Positions 18,387 through 27,617 are shown, numbered from the stretch's first letter. The stretch: DNA of 64,000 bases from Collinsella aerofaciens (GCF_005845035.1 NZ_SPFO01000005.1:1-64000), one strand, 5' to 3'. Notes: a model not told the origin generated them from the letters alone. A program made the numbers and translations.

Positions 18387-20749
18387 GGATTCTCAAGCTC
18401 TTTAAAAAACATATCCTGGCACTGTTCGCAGCTATCGTACTTATCGTAATCAGCTGCAACGCCGATCTGGCGCTGCCTACCTATATGAGCGACATCGTCG
18501 ACGTGGGTGTGCAGCAAGGCGGCATCGCGTCGCCCGTGCCCGACACCATCCGTGCCGAATCGCTCGACGACCTCGAACTCTTTATGAGCACCAAAGACGC
18601 CAAGTCTGTGGAGGCCGTGTTTAGCAAGGCGGACAATAACGGCATTCGAACGTACAAGGGCACCGAGGAGGAGCGCGCCGACGGCGGCAAGATTGCCGAC
18701 ATCATGAGTCTGCCCGAGACTGTCGTCCTTTCGTTCAACCAGGGTATTGACGCCAACTCCATGGGCGACATGATGGGCACGTCCGGTGAAAAAGACAACA
18801 GCGGCGCCCAGGCCATGCCCACGCCCGAGCAGACGGCGGCGATGACGCCCGAGCAACTCGCCGAGATGCAGCAGAAGGCCGCAGCGGCGCAGAGCATGCA
18901 AAAGCAGATTGATGCCGACGGCGGCAAGATCACCATGAAGAGTATGCGCCTAGGTGTCAAGGGCGGTCTGGTAGACCAAAGCAAGCTCGTCGAGGGCGCC
19001 AACGATATGGCGGACAAAATGGGCTCCATGTCGGGCTCCATCGTGACCCAACGCGCCGTGAGCTATGTGCAAGACGAGTACAAGGCGCAGGGCATCGACC
19101 CCGCCGACGTGCAGAACGCCTACCTGGGCCGCATGGCGACCACGATGTTTGGTCTGTGCCTGATCTCGCTCGTCGCCACCATCCTGACCGGTGCCGTGGC
19201 CTCGCGCACCGCCTGCTCCATCGCCCGCGACCTGCGCCGCGAGACCTTCAACAAGGTTATGCACTTCTCGCCGGCCGAGGTGGGCAAGTTTAGCCAGGCC
19301 TCGCTCATCACCCGCTGCACCAACGACATTCAGCAGATTCAGATGGCCGCAACCCTGTTTATCCGCATGTGTCTGATGGCCCCCGTCATGGGCATCGTCG
19401 CCGTCATGCGTGTCCTGGCCAACCACACCGGCCTGGAGTGGACCATCGCCGTGGCCATCATCGCGGTCTCGGCCGTCGTCGGCGTGCTTATGGGCCTCAC
19501 CATGCCCAAGTTCAAAAAGATGCAGAGCTTTGTGGACCGCGTGAACCTTACCGCCCGCGAGCTGCTCGACGGCCTTATGCCCATCCGCTCGTTCAACCGC
19601 GAGGAGCATGAGCTCGAGCGTTTTGACAAGGCTTCGCTCGACCTGATGACCACGCAGCTCTACACCAACCGAGCCATGAGCTTTATGATGCCGCTCATGA
19701 TGCTCGTCATGAACTGCATCACCGTGCTTATCGTCTGGTTTGGCGCGCAGGGCGTGTCCGACGGCGTGATGCAGGTCGGCAACATGATGGCGTTCATCTC
19801 CTACACTATGCAGATCGTCATGGCGTTTATGATCCTCACCATGGTTTCGGTCATCCTGCCCCGCGCCGAGGTCGCAGCTGAGCGCGTGGAAGAGGTCATC
19901 ACCTGCCCCACGAGCATCAACGACCCTGCCTCGCCCAAACTGCCCGCAGCCAGCGCGCCGCGCGGTGAGCTCACCTTCCGCGACGTGAGCTTCCAGTACC
20001 CCGATGCCCGCGCCGATGTCATCAGCGGCGTGAACTTCACCACACATGCCGGTCAGATGCTCGGCATCATTGGCTCCACGGGCTCGGGCAAGTCCACGCT
20101 CGTGCAGCTGATTCCACGCTTGTACGACGTCACGGGCGGCAGCATTTCGCTCGACGGCATCGACGTGCGCGACATGACCCTTTCCGAGCTGCGCCGCCGC
20201 ATCGGTTATATTCCGCAGCAGGGTCGTCTGTTCTCGGGCACCGTCGAGAGCAACCTCAAGTTTGCCGGCGACATGGTGAGCGATGATGACATGCGCCAGG
20301 CCGCGCGCATCGCACAGGCCGAGGACTTTATCGCCGAGCGTGAGGGCGGTTACGACTCCCCCATCAGCCAGGGCGGCTCCAATGTCTCGGGCGGTCAGCG
20401 CCAGCGCCTGGCCATCGCCCGCGCGTTGGCCAAAAAGCCCGAGGTCGTGGTGTTCGATGACTCGTTTAGTGCCCTCGACTACAAGACCGACGCGCGTCTA
20501 CGCGAGGAGCTGGCCAAAAACGTTACCGACGCCGCGCTCGTGGTCGTGGCCCAGCGCATCGCGACCATCATGCACGCCGACCAGATCATCGTGCTCGACG
20601 ACGGCCACGTAGTGGGCACCGGCACGCACGAGGAGCTGCTGCGCAGCTGCCCGGCGTACCTGGAGATCGCACAGTCGCAGCTTTCCGCCGAGGAGCTGGG
20701 GCTTACCCAAGAAGAAATTGCAGGCGTCATGGAAGGAGGCGAGCGCTAA
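18383..20749 (+). CDS. ABC exporter half-transporter with degenerate catalytic site
   Basis: A 788-residue exporter subunit: one membrane helix (HILALFAAIVLIVISC), about 200 extracytoplasmic residues, five more helices and a C-terminal ATPase. Walker A is GSTGSGKST, the signature is VSGGQRQR, and Walker B ends VVVFDDSFSALD, where the usual catalytic Glu is Asp. This is typical of the non-hydrolysing side of heterodimeric exporters. The insert between helices 1 and 2 is rich in Met, Gln and Ala. The start is the GTG at 18383 overlapping the MarR stop, with AAAGGAGAG upstream. It pairs with the following gene (TAATG overlap). Substrate unknown; drugs or lipids are typical. Confidence 0.92.
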   Translation: MRILKLFKKHILALFAAIVLIVISCNADLALPTYMSDIVDVGVQQGGIASPVPDTIRAESLDDLELFMSTKDAKSVEAVFSKADNNGIRTYKGTEEERADGGKIADIMSLPETVVLSFNQGIDANSMGDMMGTSGEKDNSGAQAMPTPEQTAAMTPEQLAEMQQKAAAAQSMQKQIDADGGKITMKSMRLGVKGGLVDQSKLVEGANDMADKMGSMSGSIVTQRAVSYVQDEYKAQGIDPADVQNAYLGRMATTMFGLCLISLVATILTGAVASRTACSIARDLRRETFNKVMHFSPAEVGKFSQASLITRCTNDIQQIQMAATLFIRMCLMAPVMGIVAVMRVLANHTGLEWTIAVAIIAVSAVVGVLMGLTMPKFKKMQSFVDRVNLTARELLDGLMPIRSFNREEHELERFDKASLDLMTTQLYTNRAMSFMMPLMMLVMNCITVLIVWFGAQGVSDGVMQVGNMMAFISYTMQIVMAFMILTMVSVILPRAEVAAERVEEVITCPTSINDPASPKLPAASAPRGELTFRDVSFQYPDARADVISGVNFTTHAGQMLGIIGSTGSGKSTLVQLIPRLYDVTGGSISLDGIDVRDMTLSELRRRIGYIPQQGRLFSGTVESNLKFAGDMVSDDDMRQAARIAQAEDFIAEREGGYDSPISQGGSNVSGGQRQRLAIARALAKKPEVVVFDDSFSALDYKTDARLREELAKNVTDAALVVVAQRIATIMHADQIIVLDDGHVVGTGTHEELLRSCPAYLEIAQSQLSAEELGLTQEEIAGVMEGGER

Positions 20750-22605
20750 TGGCCGACGAGACCAAGACTCAGATTCCCAAGCCCACCCGCCAGCGCGGTC
20801 CCATGGGCCGCATGGGCGGCATGCGTCGCGGCGAAAAGGCCAAGGACTTTAAGGGCACCATGAGGCAGCTGCTCGGCTATATCGGCCAGCACAAGATTGC
20901 CGTGTTTGCCGCCGTCGCCTTTGCCGTGTGCTCGGTCATCTTTAACATTGTGGGACCCAAGGTGCTCGGCCAGGTTACGACCAAGCTGTTCGAAGGCCTG
21001 GTCGCCAAGGTCAACGGCACCGGCGACGTTGACTTTGACTGGATCGCCAAGACGCTCGGCTTTTTGCTCTGCCTGTATCTGGCGAGCTCTGTCTGCAGCC
21101 TCATCCAGGGCTGGCTCATGACCGGCGTCACGCAAAAGATTTGTTACCGCATGCGCAAGGAAATCGCCGCCAAGATTGCCGTCGTGCCGATGAGCTACTT
21201 CAACGGCCACAGCAAGGGAGACGTACTCAGCCGCATCACCAACGACGTCGATACGCTGGGTCAGTCGCTCAACCAGAGCGTGACGCAGCTCATCACGTCG
21301 GTGACGCAGATTATCGGCGTGCTCGTCATGATGCTTTCGATCAGCCTGCCGCTTACCGGCGTCACCGTGCTCACGCTGCCGGCCGCCGCGATTATCCTGA
21401 CCGTAATGATTCACTTCTCGCAGCCGTACTTCCGCGAGCAACAGCAGGTTCTGGGCGCCGTCAACGGCATTATCGAGGAGGACTTTGCCGGCCAGAACGT
21501 CATCCAGGTGTTCGACCGCGCCGAGGCCTCGATCGAGGAGTTCGACCGCCAAAACGACCGTCTCTTTATTAGTGGCTGGCGCTCGCAGTTCCTGTCGGGT
21601 CTGATGATGCCGCTTATGAGCTTGGTGGGCAACATGGGCTACGTGGGCGTCGTCGTGGTGGGTGCACAGCTCGCGCTGACCGGCAATGCCACGCCCGGCG
21701 ACATTCAGAGCTTTATCCAGTACGTTCGCAACTTTACGCAACCCGTGCAGCAGCTGGGCAACGTGAGCAACACGATGCAGTCGATGGCAGCTGCCACCGA
21801 GCGTGTGTTTGAGTTCCTGGCCGCGCCCGAGGAGGAGCAGAAGGCCGACGCGCAGATTCCCGAGAAGCGCCCCGGCCACGTGGAGTTTGACCATGTCAAG
21901 TTTGGCTACACGCCCGACAAGACCATCATCCACGACTTTAGCTGCGAGGCGCAGCCCGGCCAGACCATCGCCATCGTCGGTCCCACCGGCGCCGGCAAGA
22001 CCACGCTCATCAAGCTGCTGCAGCGCTTCTACGATGTGGACGGCGGCTCGCTGCGCGTCGAGGGTGTCGACGTGCGAGACTGGGATCGTGCGGCACTGCG
22101 CGGCGAGTTTGCCATGGTGCTGCAGGATACTTGGCTGTTTAACGGCACGATCCGCGAGAACATCCGCTACGGACGTCCCGATGCGAGCGATGCCGAGGTC
22201 GAAGCCGCCGCACGCGCCGCACGCTGCGACCACTTTATCCATACGCTCGCCGGCGGCTACGACTTTATGATCAACGAGGAGGGCACTAACCTGTCGCAGG
22301 GTCAGCGCCAGCTCGTGACCATCGCCCGTGCCATTTTGGCCGACCGCCCGGCGCTGATTCTGGACGAGGCGACCTCCAACGTCGATACCCGTACCGAGGA
22401 GCTTATTCAGCGTGCCATGGATGCGCTGATGCAGGGCCGTACCAGCTTTGTTATCGCGCACCGCCTGTCCACGATCCGCAACGCCGACGTGATCTTGGTA
22501 ATTCGCGACGGCGACATCGTCGAGAAGGGCACGCACGACGAGTTGCTCGCCCAGGGCGGCTTCTACGCCGACCTGTACAACTCGCAGTTCGACGAAGCGG
22601 CGTAA
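20749..22605 (+). CDS. ABC exporter half-transporter, catalytically competent partner
   Basis: A 618-residue subunit with six membrane helices followed by an ATPase domain. Walker A is GPTGAGKTT, the signature is LSQGQRQL and Walker B is ALILDEATSNVD with the catalytic Glu present. It therefore supplies the active site to which the upstream subunit (DD instead of DE) contributes the second, degenerate site. The start codon overlaps the upstream stop by one base. The first 40 residues are Arg/Gly/Met-rich and cytoplasmic. A strong terminator closes the three-gene operon. Confidence 0.93.
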   Translation: MADETKTQIPKPTRQRGPMGRMGGMRRGEKAKDFKGTMRQLLGYIGQHKIAVFAAVAFAVCSVIFNIVGPKVLGQVTTKLFEGLVAKVNGTGDVDFDWIAKTLGFLLCLYLASSVCSLIQGWLMTGVTQKICYRMRKEIAAKIAVVPMSYFNGHSKGDVLSRITNDVDTLGQSLNQSVTQLITSVTQIIGVLVMMLSISLPLTGVTVLTLPAAAIILTVMIHFSQPYFREQQQVLGAVNGIIEEDFAGQNVIQVFDRAEASIEEFDRQNDRLFISGWRSQFLSGLMMPLMSLVGNMGYVGVVVVGAQLALTGNATPGDIQSFIQYVRNFTQPVQQLGNVSNTMQSMAAATERVFEFLAAPEEEQKADAQIPEKRPGHVEFDHVKFGYTPDKTIIHDFSCEAQPGQTIAIVGPTGAGKTTLIKLLQRFYDVDGGSLRVEGVDVRDWDRAALRGEFAMVLQDTWLFNGTIRENIRYGRPDASDAEVEAAARAARCDHFIHTLAGGYDFMINEEGTNLSQGQRQLVTIARAILADRPALILDEATSNVDTRTEELIQRAMDALMQGRTSFVIAHRLSTIRNADVILVIRDGDIVEKGTHDELLAQGGFYADLYNSQFDEAA

Positions 22606-22639
22606 ATTCTGCCGCAGGGAACGAATAACGCCCGAGAAC

Positions 22640-22671
22640 GGGGGCGCAGGACAACCTGCGCCCCCGTTTTT
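22640..22671 (+). terminator. Strong terminator of the MarR-ABC operon
   Basis: GGGGGCGCAGG-ACAA-CCTGCGCCCCC followed by GTTTTTGTT, 35 bp after the stop codon. Confidence 0.92.
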
Positions 22672-22726
22672 GTTCTGCGGCCCTTGAGCCGCCTCCCCTG
22701 GGACCTGATTGACAGCCCCTTCGAGG

Positions 22727-22964
22727 CCCCGTGGGCAAAAAAGGGCAAATATGAGTACTGTTACTTTTTTAGTATCAGCCAAAACAGCCTCAAACGACCT
22801 CCTTGCGGCCTCTATACGCCTTCAAATTAATCAAAACGCCCGTTAGCGGGCTTCTGCGTGCCAACGTTAATGAACATATTTTTCACTTTGTCTATTATCT
22901 TGCTAGACCGATATGATACTAAGATAGCAACCGTACTCATATTTGGCATTTTTTGCCCGCGGGG
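22727..22964. repeat. 238-bp element with 38-bp terminal inverted repeats (MITE-like)
   Basis: The ends 22727-22764 and 22927-22964 are inverted copies with five mismatches (shared core GGGCAAAAAA...CAAATATGAGTAC). Pairing resumes further in with TAGTATC/GATACTA. The middle has no coding frame with a ribosome site. It could be a non-autonomous transposon or a large hairpin; no clear target duplication was seen. Confidence 0.5.
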
Positions 22965-23035
22965 TGTTTCCTGGGGAACCGACAACAGCCTTAGGGTCGC
23001 GCGCGGTGCCACTCCCTCCCGACATCCGCCGACGT

Positions 23036-23090
23036 TTACCCAGATAAAACCTGCCAAAATAAACCTGTCCCTTTTTGGCAGGTTTCGGGG
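23036..23090 (-). repeat. Dispersed hairpin repeat, copy 1
   Basis: AAACCTGCCAAAA (23047-23059) and TTTTGGCAGGTTT (23073-23085) pair around a loop containing CTGTCCC. The whole string, with GATAAAACC on its left, recurs reversed at 26172-26229 and partly at 28499-28536. Confidence 0.65.
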
Positions 23091-23183
23091 TAACAAGGGC
23101 TTGCACTTTAGCGTGCGACAGCGGATAATGCCGAACACTCAACAGTACGCTTATTGCTCTTTCTATAGATTGAGGAGGCCCCT

Positions 23184-24215
23184 ATGGCCATGGAATTCAA
23201 ACGCAAGTTGCCGATCCCCATGGAGATCCGCGAGGAAATGCCGCTTTCTGCCGAGCTTACCGCCAAAAAGCAGGCATTTGACGCCGAGGTCGCCAAAGTC
23301 TTTACCGGTGAGGACGCACGCAAGGTGCTCATCATCGGCCCGTGCTCTGCCGACCGCGAGGATTCGGTGCTTGAGTACATGAACCGACTGGCCAAGACCG
23401 CCGAGGAGGTCAAGGACAAGCTCATCATCATTCCGCGCGTCTACACCAATAAGCCGCGTACCAAGGGCACCGGTTACAAGGGTCTTCTGCACAACCCCAA
23501 CCCCGAGGCTCCCGACGACCTGCTCGAGGGCGTCAAGGCCATCCGCCATATGCACCTGCGCGTTATTGAGGAAACGGGCTTCTTCACCGCCGACGAGATG
23601 CTCTATCCGTCCAACTACCAATACCTCGTTGATCTGCTGAGCTATGTTGCCGTGGGTGCACGCTCGGTCGAGAACCAGGAGCATCGCCTGGTGTCGAGCG
23701 GCATTTCGGTGCCCGTCGGCATGAAGAATCCCACTGCCGGCTCTACCACCGTTATGCTCAACTCCATTTACGCCGCGCAGGCGCACCAGAGCTTCATCTT
23801 CCGCAACTGGGAGGTCGAGTGCGGCGGCAATCCGCTCGCGCACGCCGTTATGCGTGGCTACATCGGTCTCGATGGGCGCACCTACCCCAACTACCACTAC
23901 GAACACCTGGAGCGCCTGGCCGAGCGCTATACCGAGCACGCCGGCTATGCCAATCCGGCAGCGGTCATCGACTGCAACCATGACAACTCGGGCAAGCGTC
24001 CGCTGGAGCAGTATCGCATTTGCAAGGAGGTGCTCGACAGCTGCCGCCGCAACGAGTCAATCTCCAAGCTGGTCAAGGGTTTTATGATCGAGTCCTACCT
24101 GGAGGACGGCAACCAGCCGGTCGACGGCGGCGTCTTTGGCAAGTCCATCACCGACCCGTGCCTGGGCTGGGAAAAGACCAACTACCTCATCCACGAGATC
24201 GCAGAGCGGATTTAG
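23184..24215 (+). CDS. aroG: 3-deoxy-7-phosphoheptulonate (DAHP) synthase, class I
   Basis: First step of the shikimate pathway: phosphoenolpyruvate plus erythrose 4-phosphate to DAHP. The 343-residue protein has IIGPCSADRED (phosphate/metal loop), PRVYTNKPRTKGTGYKG, GARSVENQEHR, PVGMKNPTAG and the metal-binding CNHDNS near residue 258, all class I-alpha (AroF/G/H type). It stands alone with its own promoter in a repeat-rich gap and TGAGGAGG upstream. Which amino acid inhibits it cannot be read with confidence. A structured repeat begins 1 nt after its stop codon. Confidence 0.94.
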   Translation: MAMEFKRKLPIPMEIREEMPLSAELTAKKQAFDAEVAKVFTGEDARKVLIIGPCSADREDSVLEYMNRLAKTAEEVKDKLIIIPRVYTNKPRTKGTGYKGLLHNPNPEAPDDLLEGVKAIRHMHLRVIEETGFFTADEMLYPSNYQYLVDLLSYVAVGARSVENQEHRLVSSGISVPVGMKNPTAGSTTVMLNSIYAAQAHQSFIFRNWEVECGGNPLAHAVMRGYIGLDGRTYPNYHYEHLERLAERYTEHAGYANPAAVIDCNHDNSGKRPLEQYRICKEVLDSCRRNESISKLVKGFMIESYLEDGNQPVDGGVFGKSITDPCLGWEKTNYLIHEIAERI

Positions 24216-24216
24216 A

Positions 24217-24370
24217 GTTACGGCGTTTTACCAAACGCCGTAACCGGCCGACGCTGCAAACCCGCCAGAGCGGCAATCTGCCTTTCAGCTTCGACGGCAT
24301 GACCAAAAGGTCAATGCCGCCTCGCTTCAAGGCACCTTGCTCGCTCTGGCGGGTTTTCGCTGACGTTTTT
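24217..24370 (+). repeat. Two-hairpin structured element, copy E1
   Basis: Hairpin 1 is GTTACGGCGTTT-TACC-AAACGCCGTAAC (24217-24244), 1 nt after the aroG stop. A linker with CCGACGCTG follows. Hairpin 2 has 15-bp outer arms (AAACCCGCCAGAGCG, 24258-24272, with 24342-24356) and inner paired blocks including GGCAT-GACC-AAAA-GGTC. Copies E2 (42417-42570) and E3 (56787-56927, reversed) share the plan. It may act as a terminator, a mobile repeat, or both. Confidence 0.75.
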
Positions 24371-24398
24371 CTACCAGCGTCGTTGCCAAAGCTGGCAC

Positions 24399-24525
24399 TT
24401 GGGGACGCTCCTTTTGGGGTAGTCGTTGGGGACATTCTTAAACGACTACCCAGAATGAGAGTGGATAATCTCCCGTTTTTGTGGCCTGCTTTTCGAGCGA
24501 AAGTGGGAGATTATCCACTCTCATT
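24399..24525. repeat. Two stacked palindromes with GGGGACA loop
   Basis: GGGTAGTCGTT (24417-24427) pairs with AACGACTACCC (24441-24451) around a loop with GGGGACA. Next, 24454-24474 and 24505-24525 are perfect 21-bp inverted repeats (AATGAGAGTGGATAATCTCCC minus its last base pairs in the loop side). The upstream string CTTGGGGACGCTCCTTTT is shared with the 48-bp repeats at 55184 and 56695 in reverse. The gap 24371-24672 has no gene. Confidence 0.65.
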
Positions 24526-24672
24526 GAACAAGTGTCCGAAAATCCACCCTCATTCCTTCTTAGGGCCCTCCGTCCCCGAGGGATCGAGGGTCGTCTGCCG
24601 AATGGTCGATACGGCAATCCTGCGTCCATGTCACACTCAGAGATGGCCTGACCCAACCTGGAAGGAGCCTCC

Positions 24673-25323
24673 ATGAGCCTTGACAACGTAACTCTGCGCG
24701 CCGCCACGCTCGATGACTTGACCGGCATCGCCGCCATTTACAACCAGCTGTGGTGCAACACACTACGCAACCGCGGCGACGTCGAAGCCGCCGATTTCTG
24801 CGCGCGCTTTAACATCGCTATGCAGCTGCAACGCTCTCCCATCGCACTCGTCGCCGAGGCCGAGGGCCGCACTATCGCCGCCTGCTGTATCGGCATCTTC
24901 GAGGACGGCAAGCCGCGCACCAATCCCACGTGGGAGCCCTGCTACGACGAGATGCTCGCCCAGGCAACCGAGATGGCAAAGACCGCCGATGCCAAGCTCG
25001 AGGGCTCGCTCTTTGGCGACAGTCGTGAAAAGGCCACGGCCGACCGCTTTGCCGCCACGGGCAACGAGTATGCCCAGGGCCAGCTCAACCTGATCATCAT
25101 CGTGCCCGAGTGGCAGGGCAAGGGACTCGGCCGCACACTCATCGACCTTTCGCGCGCCGAGCTCGCCAAGGCAGGCTGCACCAAGTTCTTCCTGATGAGC
25201 GACTGTAACTCCGATTGGCAGTTCTACGAGCACCTCAACATGAAGCGCATCCTGGAGGATCACAGCCAAGACACCGGCGACGGCTTTATCGTCTACATGT
25301 ACGGAGGCGACACGCAGGATTAG
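24673..25323 (+). CDS. GNAT-family N-acetyltransferase
   Basis: A 216-residue acetyltransferase. VTLRAATLDDLTGIAAIYNQLW is the N-terminal GNAT strand-helix, LIIIVPEWQGKGLGRTLIDLSRAELAKAG carries the acetyl-CoA pyrophosphate-binding loop (Q-G-K-G-L-G), and CNSDWQFYEHLNMKRI ends the domain. The acceptor substrate cannot be told. An insert of about 40 residues before the CoA loop is longer than in minimal GNATs. It stands alone between repeat-rich DNA and a decayed gene; GGAAGGAG precedes the ATG. Confidence 0.85.
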   Translation: MSLDNVTLRAATLDDLTGIAAIYNQLWCNTLRNRGDVEAADFCARFNIAMQLQRSPIALVAEAEGRTIAACCIGIFEDGKPRTNPTWEPCYDEMLAQATEMAKTADAKLEGSLFGDSREKATADRFAATGNEYAQGQLNLIIIVPEWQGKGLGRTLIDLSRAELAKAGCTKFFLMSDCNSDWQFYEHLNMKRILEDHSQDTGDGFIVYMYGGDTQD

Positions 25324-25358
25324 CCTGTGTGCCGCCTCACGGGCTTTCTCCAAGGCAG

Positions 25359-25871
25359 TCAGCAATCAGCCAAGAGAGCTAACAGGGTGCGCTCTCCTCG
25401 ACAGTAGGGACATTCATCCTGCGAAGCGTGATATAGATGACCGCGCGGACACTCAACCGTCTCAGACAGATACAGGGCGAGCAGGCGCGCCCATGTGCGC
25501 GCATCAAGGCGCTCATGCGCTTTGCCAAAGAGCGACCGGCGGAAAGCCTCGCCCATAAGGTTGCCAAAGTCATTGATCGCAAGAGCGTAACTAGGGACAA
25601 CATATCCGATCAGCGTCCCCACAAAGGAGCTGCGCCCATTGCACACGCAGCTATTGAGCGGAAGAGCCGGAATATCGTCGTCTAGGTCAAAAATTCTAGG
25701 TCCAGCTCGCCAGAACTGTACGGATGAATTCCGCGATTGAGCATCTTGAAGATATGGACCGCGAGTCCAAAGTCGTCCGTCTGAGGTGTAAACACCGGGG
25801 CATTCGTGGCGGCTGCCAGGCTCTCGAAATCGCTGATGCCGGCTATCTCCATGAGCTAAAGCACTCGGAGG
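25359..25871 (-). pseudogene. Remnant of a protein-kinase-like gene with C-terminal zinc ribbon
   Basis: Two frames are needed. From about 25852 to 25688 one frame reads PVFTPQTDDFGLAVHIFKML then RGIHPYS, which matches the C-lobe of a protein kinase-like family. It hits a stop, and the neighbouring frame continues with CNGRSSF, GEAFRRSLFG, LDARTWARLL and VECPRGHLYHASQDECPYC, the usual end of these proteins (a Cys/His zinc ribbon). The N-lobe and catalytic loop are missing. It is a truncated, frameshifted remnant; the original role is unknown. Confidence 0.6.
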
Positions 25872-25927
25872 CAATATAGCCGGGAGCGGCGCATGCAGTC
25901 CTATGTGTCACATCCGAAAGCGTAAAG

Positions 25928-26115
25928 CTATACGAGCGCCTTGATGGTATCCATGCCCGCACGCGCCGAAACCTCGCAGCCCTTCTGCCCGTTGAGCACG
26001 CACTCGAGTAGCGCATCGTATGCGCGCGGGGCTTCGGGGGCCAGGTGTGCCCTGTTAAACATGCCCTCGGGTCGCACGTTTCCCTTCGAGTCGATCATAC
26101 AAGCCCCCAATCTGT
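25928..26115 (-). pseudogene. Possible C-terminal fragment of a Gfo/Idh/MocA-like oxidoreductase
   Basis: The end of a minus-strand frame reads HLAPEAPRAYDALLECVLNG followed by QKGCEVSARAGMDTIKAL, which resembles the last helix region of Gfo/Idh/MocA oxidoreductases (D/AALL..VLNGQ...SARAGMDTIKAL). No upstream part is present; instead the frame runs into a dispersed repeat. Only a remnant can be claimed, with low confidence. Confidence 0.35.
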
Positions 26116-26171
26116 TTGGTTTCCCCAGATTGTGAGCCCGCACACCCAAGCCGCACGGCCCGCCGTTCAGC

Positions 26172-26229
26172 TGAAACCACCTGCCAAAAAGGGACAGGTT
26201 TATTTTGGTAGGTTTTATCTGGGCAAACG
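26172..26229 (+). repeat. Dispersed hairpin repeat, copy 2
   Basis: Reverse orientation copy of 23036-23090: CCTGCCAAAAAGGGACAGG, TTTATTTTGG(T/C)AGG and TTTTATCTGGG(C/T)AAACG align with only a few changes. It lies between gene remnants and the aguA terminator. Confidence 0.65.
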
Positions 26230-26245
26230 CCCAAGCCGCCACACA

Positions 26246-26280
26246 AAAAGCCCGCCGGCCATTGAAGCCGGCGGACTTTC
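26246..26280 (-). terminator. Terminator of the first agmatine deiminase gene
   Basis: On the minus strand a CCGCCGGC/GCCGGCGG hairpin is followed by GCTTTTTGTGT, 37 bp after the stop codon. Confidence 0.85.
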
Positions 26281-26317
26281 ATTTACGGATAATCAAACCC
26301 TGTTTACCAAGGAGCTA

Positions 26318-27439
26318 CTACTTGTGGCGCGCCTTGGGCTGCTGCTGGGTGATGCAGTGGATGTTGCCGCCGCCGTAGATAACCTCGCGAGTCATGATAC
26401 CGATGACTTCACGGTCCGGATAAGCAGCCTGGATATCCTTGAGCGCCTGGGCGTCGTTGGGGTCACCGAACTGCGGCACAAGCACCGCTCCGTTGATGGG
26501 CAGGAAATTGAGATAGCTCGGCTCGAAGGCGTCCTCGGGGGTACGCGGCAGCACGCCCTCGACGGGATCAATCGTGCTGGCCTCCTCTTCGGTCATATAT
26601 ACCGAAGTCGCAGGCATGATCACCTTGTGGATCTTGAGCTTGCGACCCTTGGCATCCGTGGACTCGGAGAGCGTCTTGTACGCCTCCTGGCACTCCTTGT
26701 AGAACTTATGGTTGGGATCATCGGTCCACATGCAGCAGACCTCGCCGGGCGCACTAAAGCATGCGACGTCGTCCACATGACCGTTCGTTTCGTACGGATC
26801 GATACCGTCCTTGATCCAGATAACCTTTTCGATACCGAGATACTCAGAGAGCTTCTCCTCAATCTGCTCCTTGGTGTACTGCGGGTTGCGGTCCTCGTTG
26901 AGCAGACACATCTCGGTGGTCACGACGGTGCCTTGACCATCACAGTTGAACGAGCCACCCTCGAGGATGTAGTCCTCGGGACGATAACGGTTAACCTGCT
27001 CAAGCTGTGCCACCTGCAGGCCAATGGAAGCATCCTTGTCCCACGGGAAGTACAGACCGTCAATGAAACCGCCGTAAGCATTAAAGTGGAAGTGCGAAAG
27101 GGCCACCTCCCCATTGTCATTAACGAGGAACGCCGGGCCGGGGTCGCGAATCCAGCTGTCGTTGTACTCCATGTGGATAACGCGCACGTTCTCAACACCG
27201 TCGAAGATCTCGCACACCGCGGGGAAGTCTTCGGTGTTGACGCCTACCGTGATGGGCTGAAAGCGTGCAACGGTCTTAATGATCTCGGTGAAGACCTTCT
27301 GCGCCGGCTTGGCGCCGCAGCGCCACACGTCGGAGCGGTGCGGCCACAGAATCCAGGTGCGCTCCTGTTCCTCATACTCGCCGGGCATATAGAACCCGTC
27401 CTTCTTAGGCGTGGATTCACTCTCGTAGATGGTCTTCAT
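26318..27439 (-). CDS. aguA: Agmatine deiminase 1
   Basis: Hydrolyses agmatine to N-carbamoylputrescine and ammonia. The 373-residue protein shows the peptidyl-arginine-deiminase-like features of AguA: RTWILWPHRSDVWR, NDSWIRDPGP, FHFNAYGG, ILEGGSFNCDG, TNGHVDDVA (catalytic His) and the final GGGNIHCITQQQP with the nucleophilic Cys. Length fits. A paralogue at 36901-38106 is about the same size with a roughly 20-residue insert, so the strain carries two. It stands alone, divergent from a soluble LuxR gene, with the palindrome around GGTATACC in the shared promoter gap. Confidence 0.95.
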   Translation of the reverse strand: MKTIYESESTPKKDGFYMPGEYEEQERTWILWPHRSDVWRCGAKPAQKVFTEIIKTVARFQPITVGVNTEDFPAVCEIFDGVENVRVIHMEYNDSWIRDPGPAFLVNDNGEVALSHFHFNAYGGFIDGLYFPWDKDASIGLQVAQLEQVNRYRPEDYILEGGSFNCDGQGTVVTTEMCLLNEDRNPQYTKEQIEEKLSEYLGIEKVIWIKDGIDPYETNGHVDDVACFSAPGEVCCMWTDDPNHKFYKECQEAYKTLSESTDAKGRKLKIHKVIMPATSVYMTEEEASTIDPVEGVLPRTPEDAFEPSYLNFLPINGAVLVPQFGDPNDAQALKDIQAAYPDREVIGIMTREVIYGGGNIHCITQQQPKARHK

Positions 27440-27524
27440 TTCAAGCTCCTAAATCTCGGTGCTTTTGCTTGACGAGACCATGATGCGGCCGCACCGAGAT
27501 GTTCTCAATAGTCCCTCGAGCCCC

Positions 27525-27554
27525 TTTCAGCGACCAACGGTATACCATTCGCTG
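27525..27554. promoter_or_regulatory. Palindromic site between aguA and the LuxR gene
   Basis: CAGCGA...ACGGTATACC...TCGCTG forms a pseudo-palindrome around GGTATACC in the 178-bp divergent gap. AACGGTATAC recurs at 41328-41337 in front of the second AguR-like gene. A LuxR-type binding site is plausible. Confidence 0.45.
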
Positions 27555-27617
27555 ACCTAAAGTTCTATTCAGGCCGAGAACATGACATACTGGGTTCCAC
27601 AATGGAAAGGACGCCCT

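Noticed and set aside
20746-22782. A 678-residue antisense frame across the second ABC exporter gene
   Set aside because: Same-codon-bias shadow of a gene with all ABC motifs.
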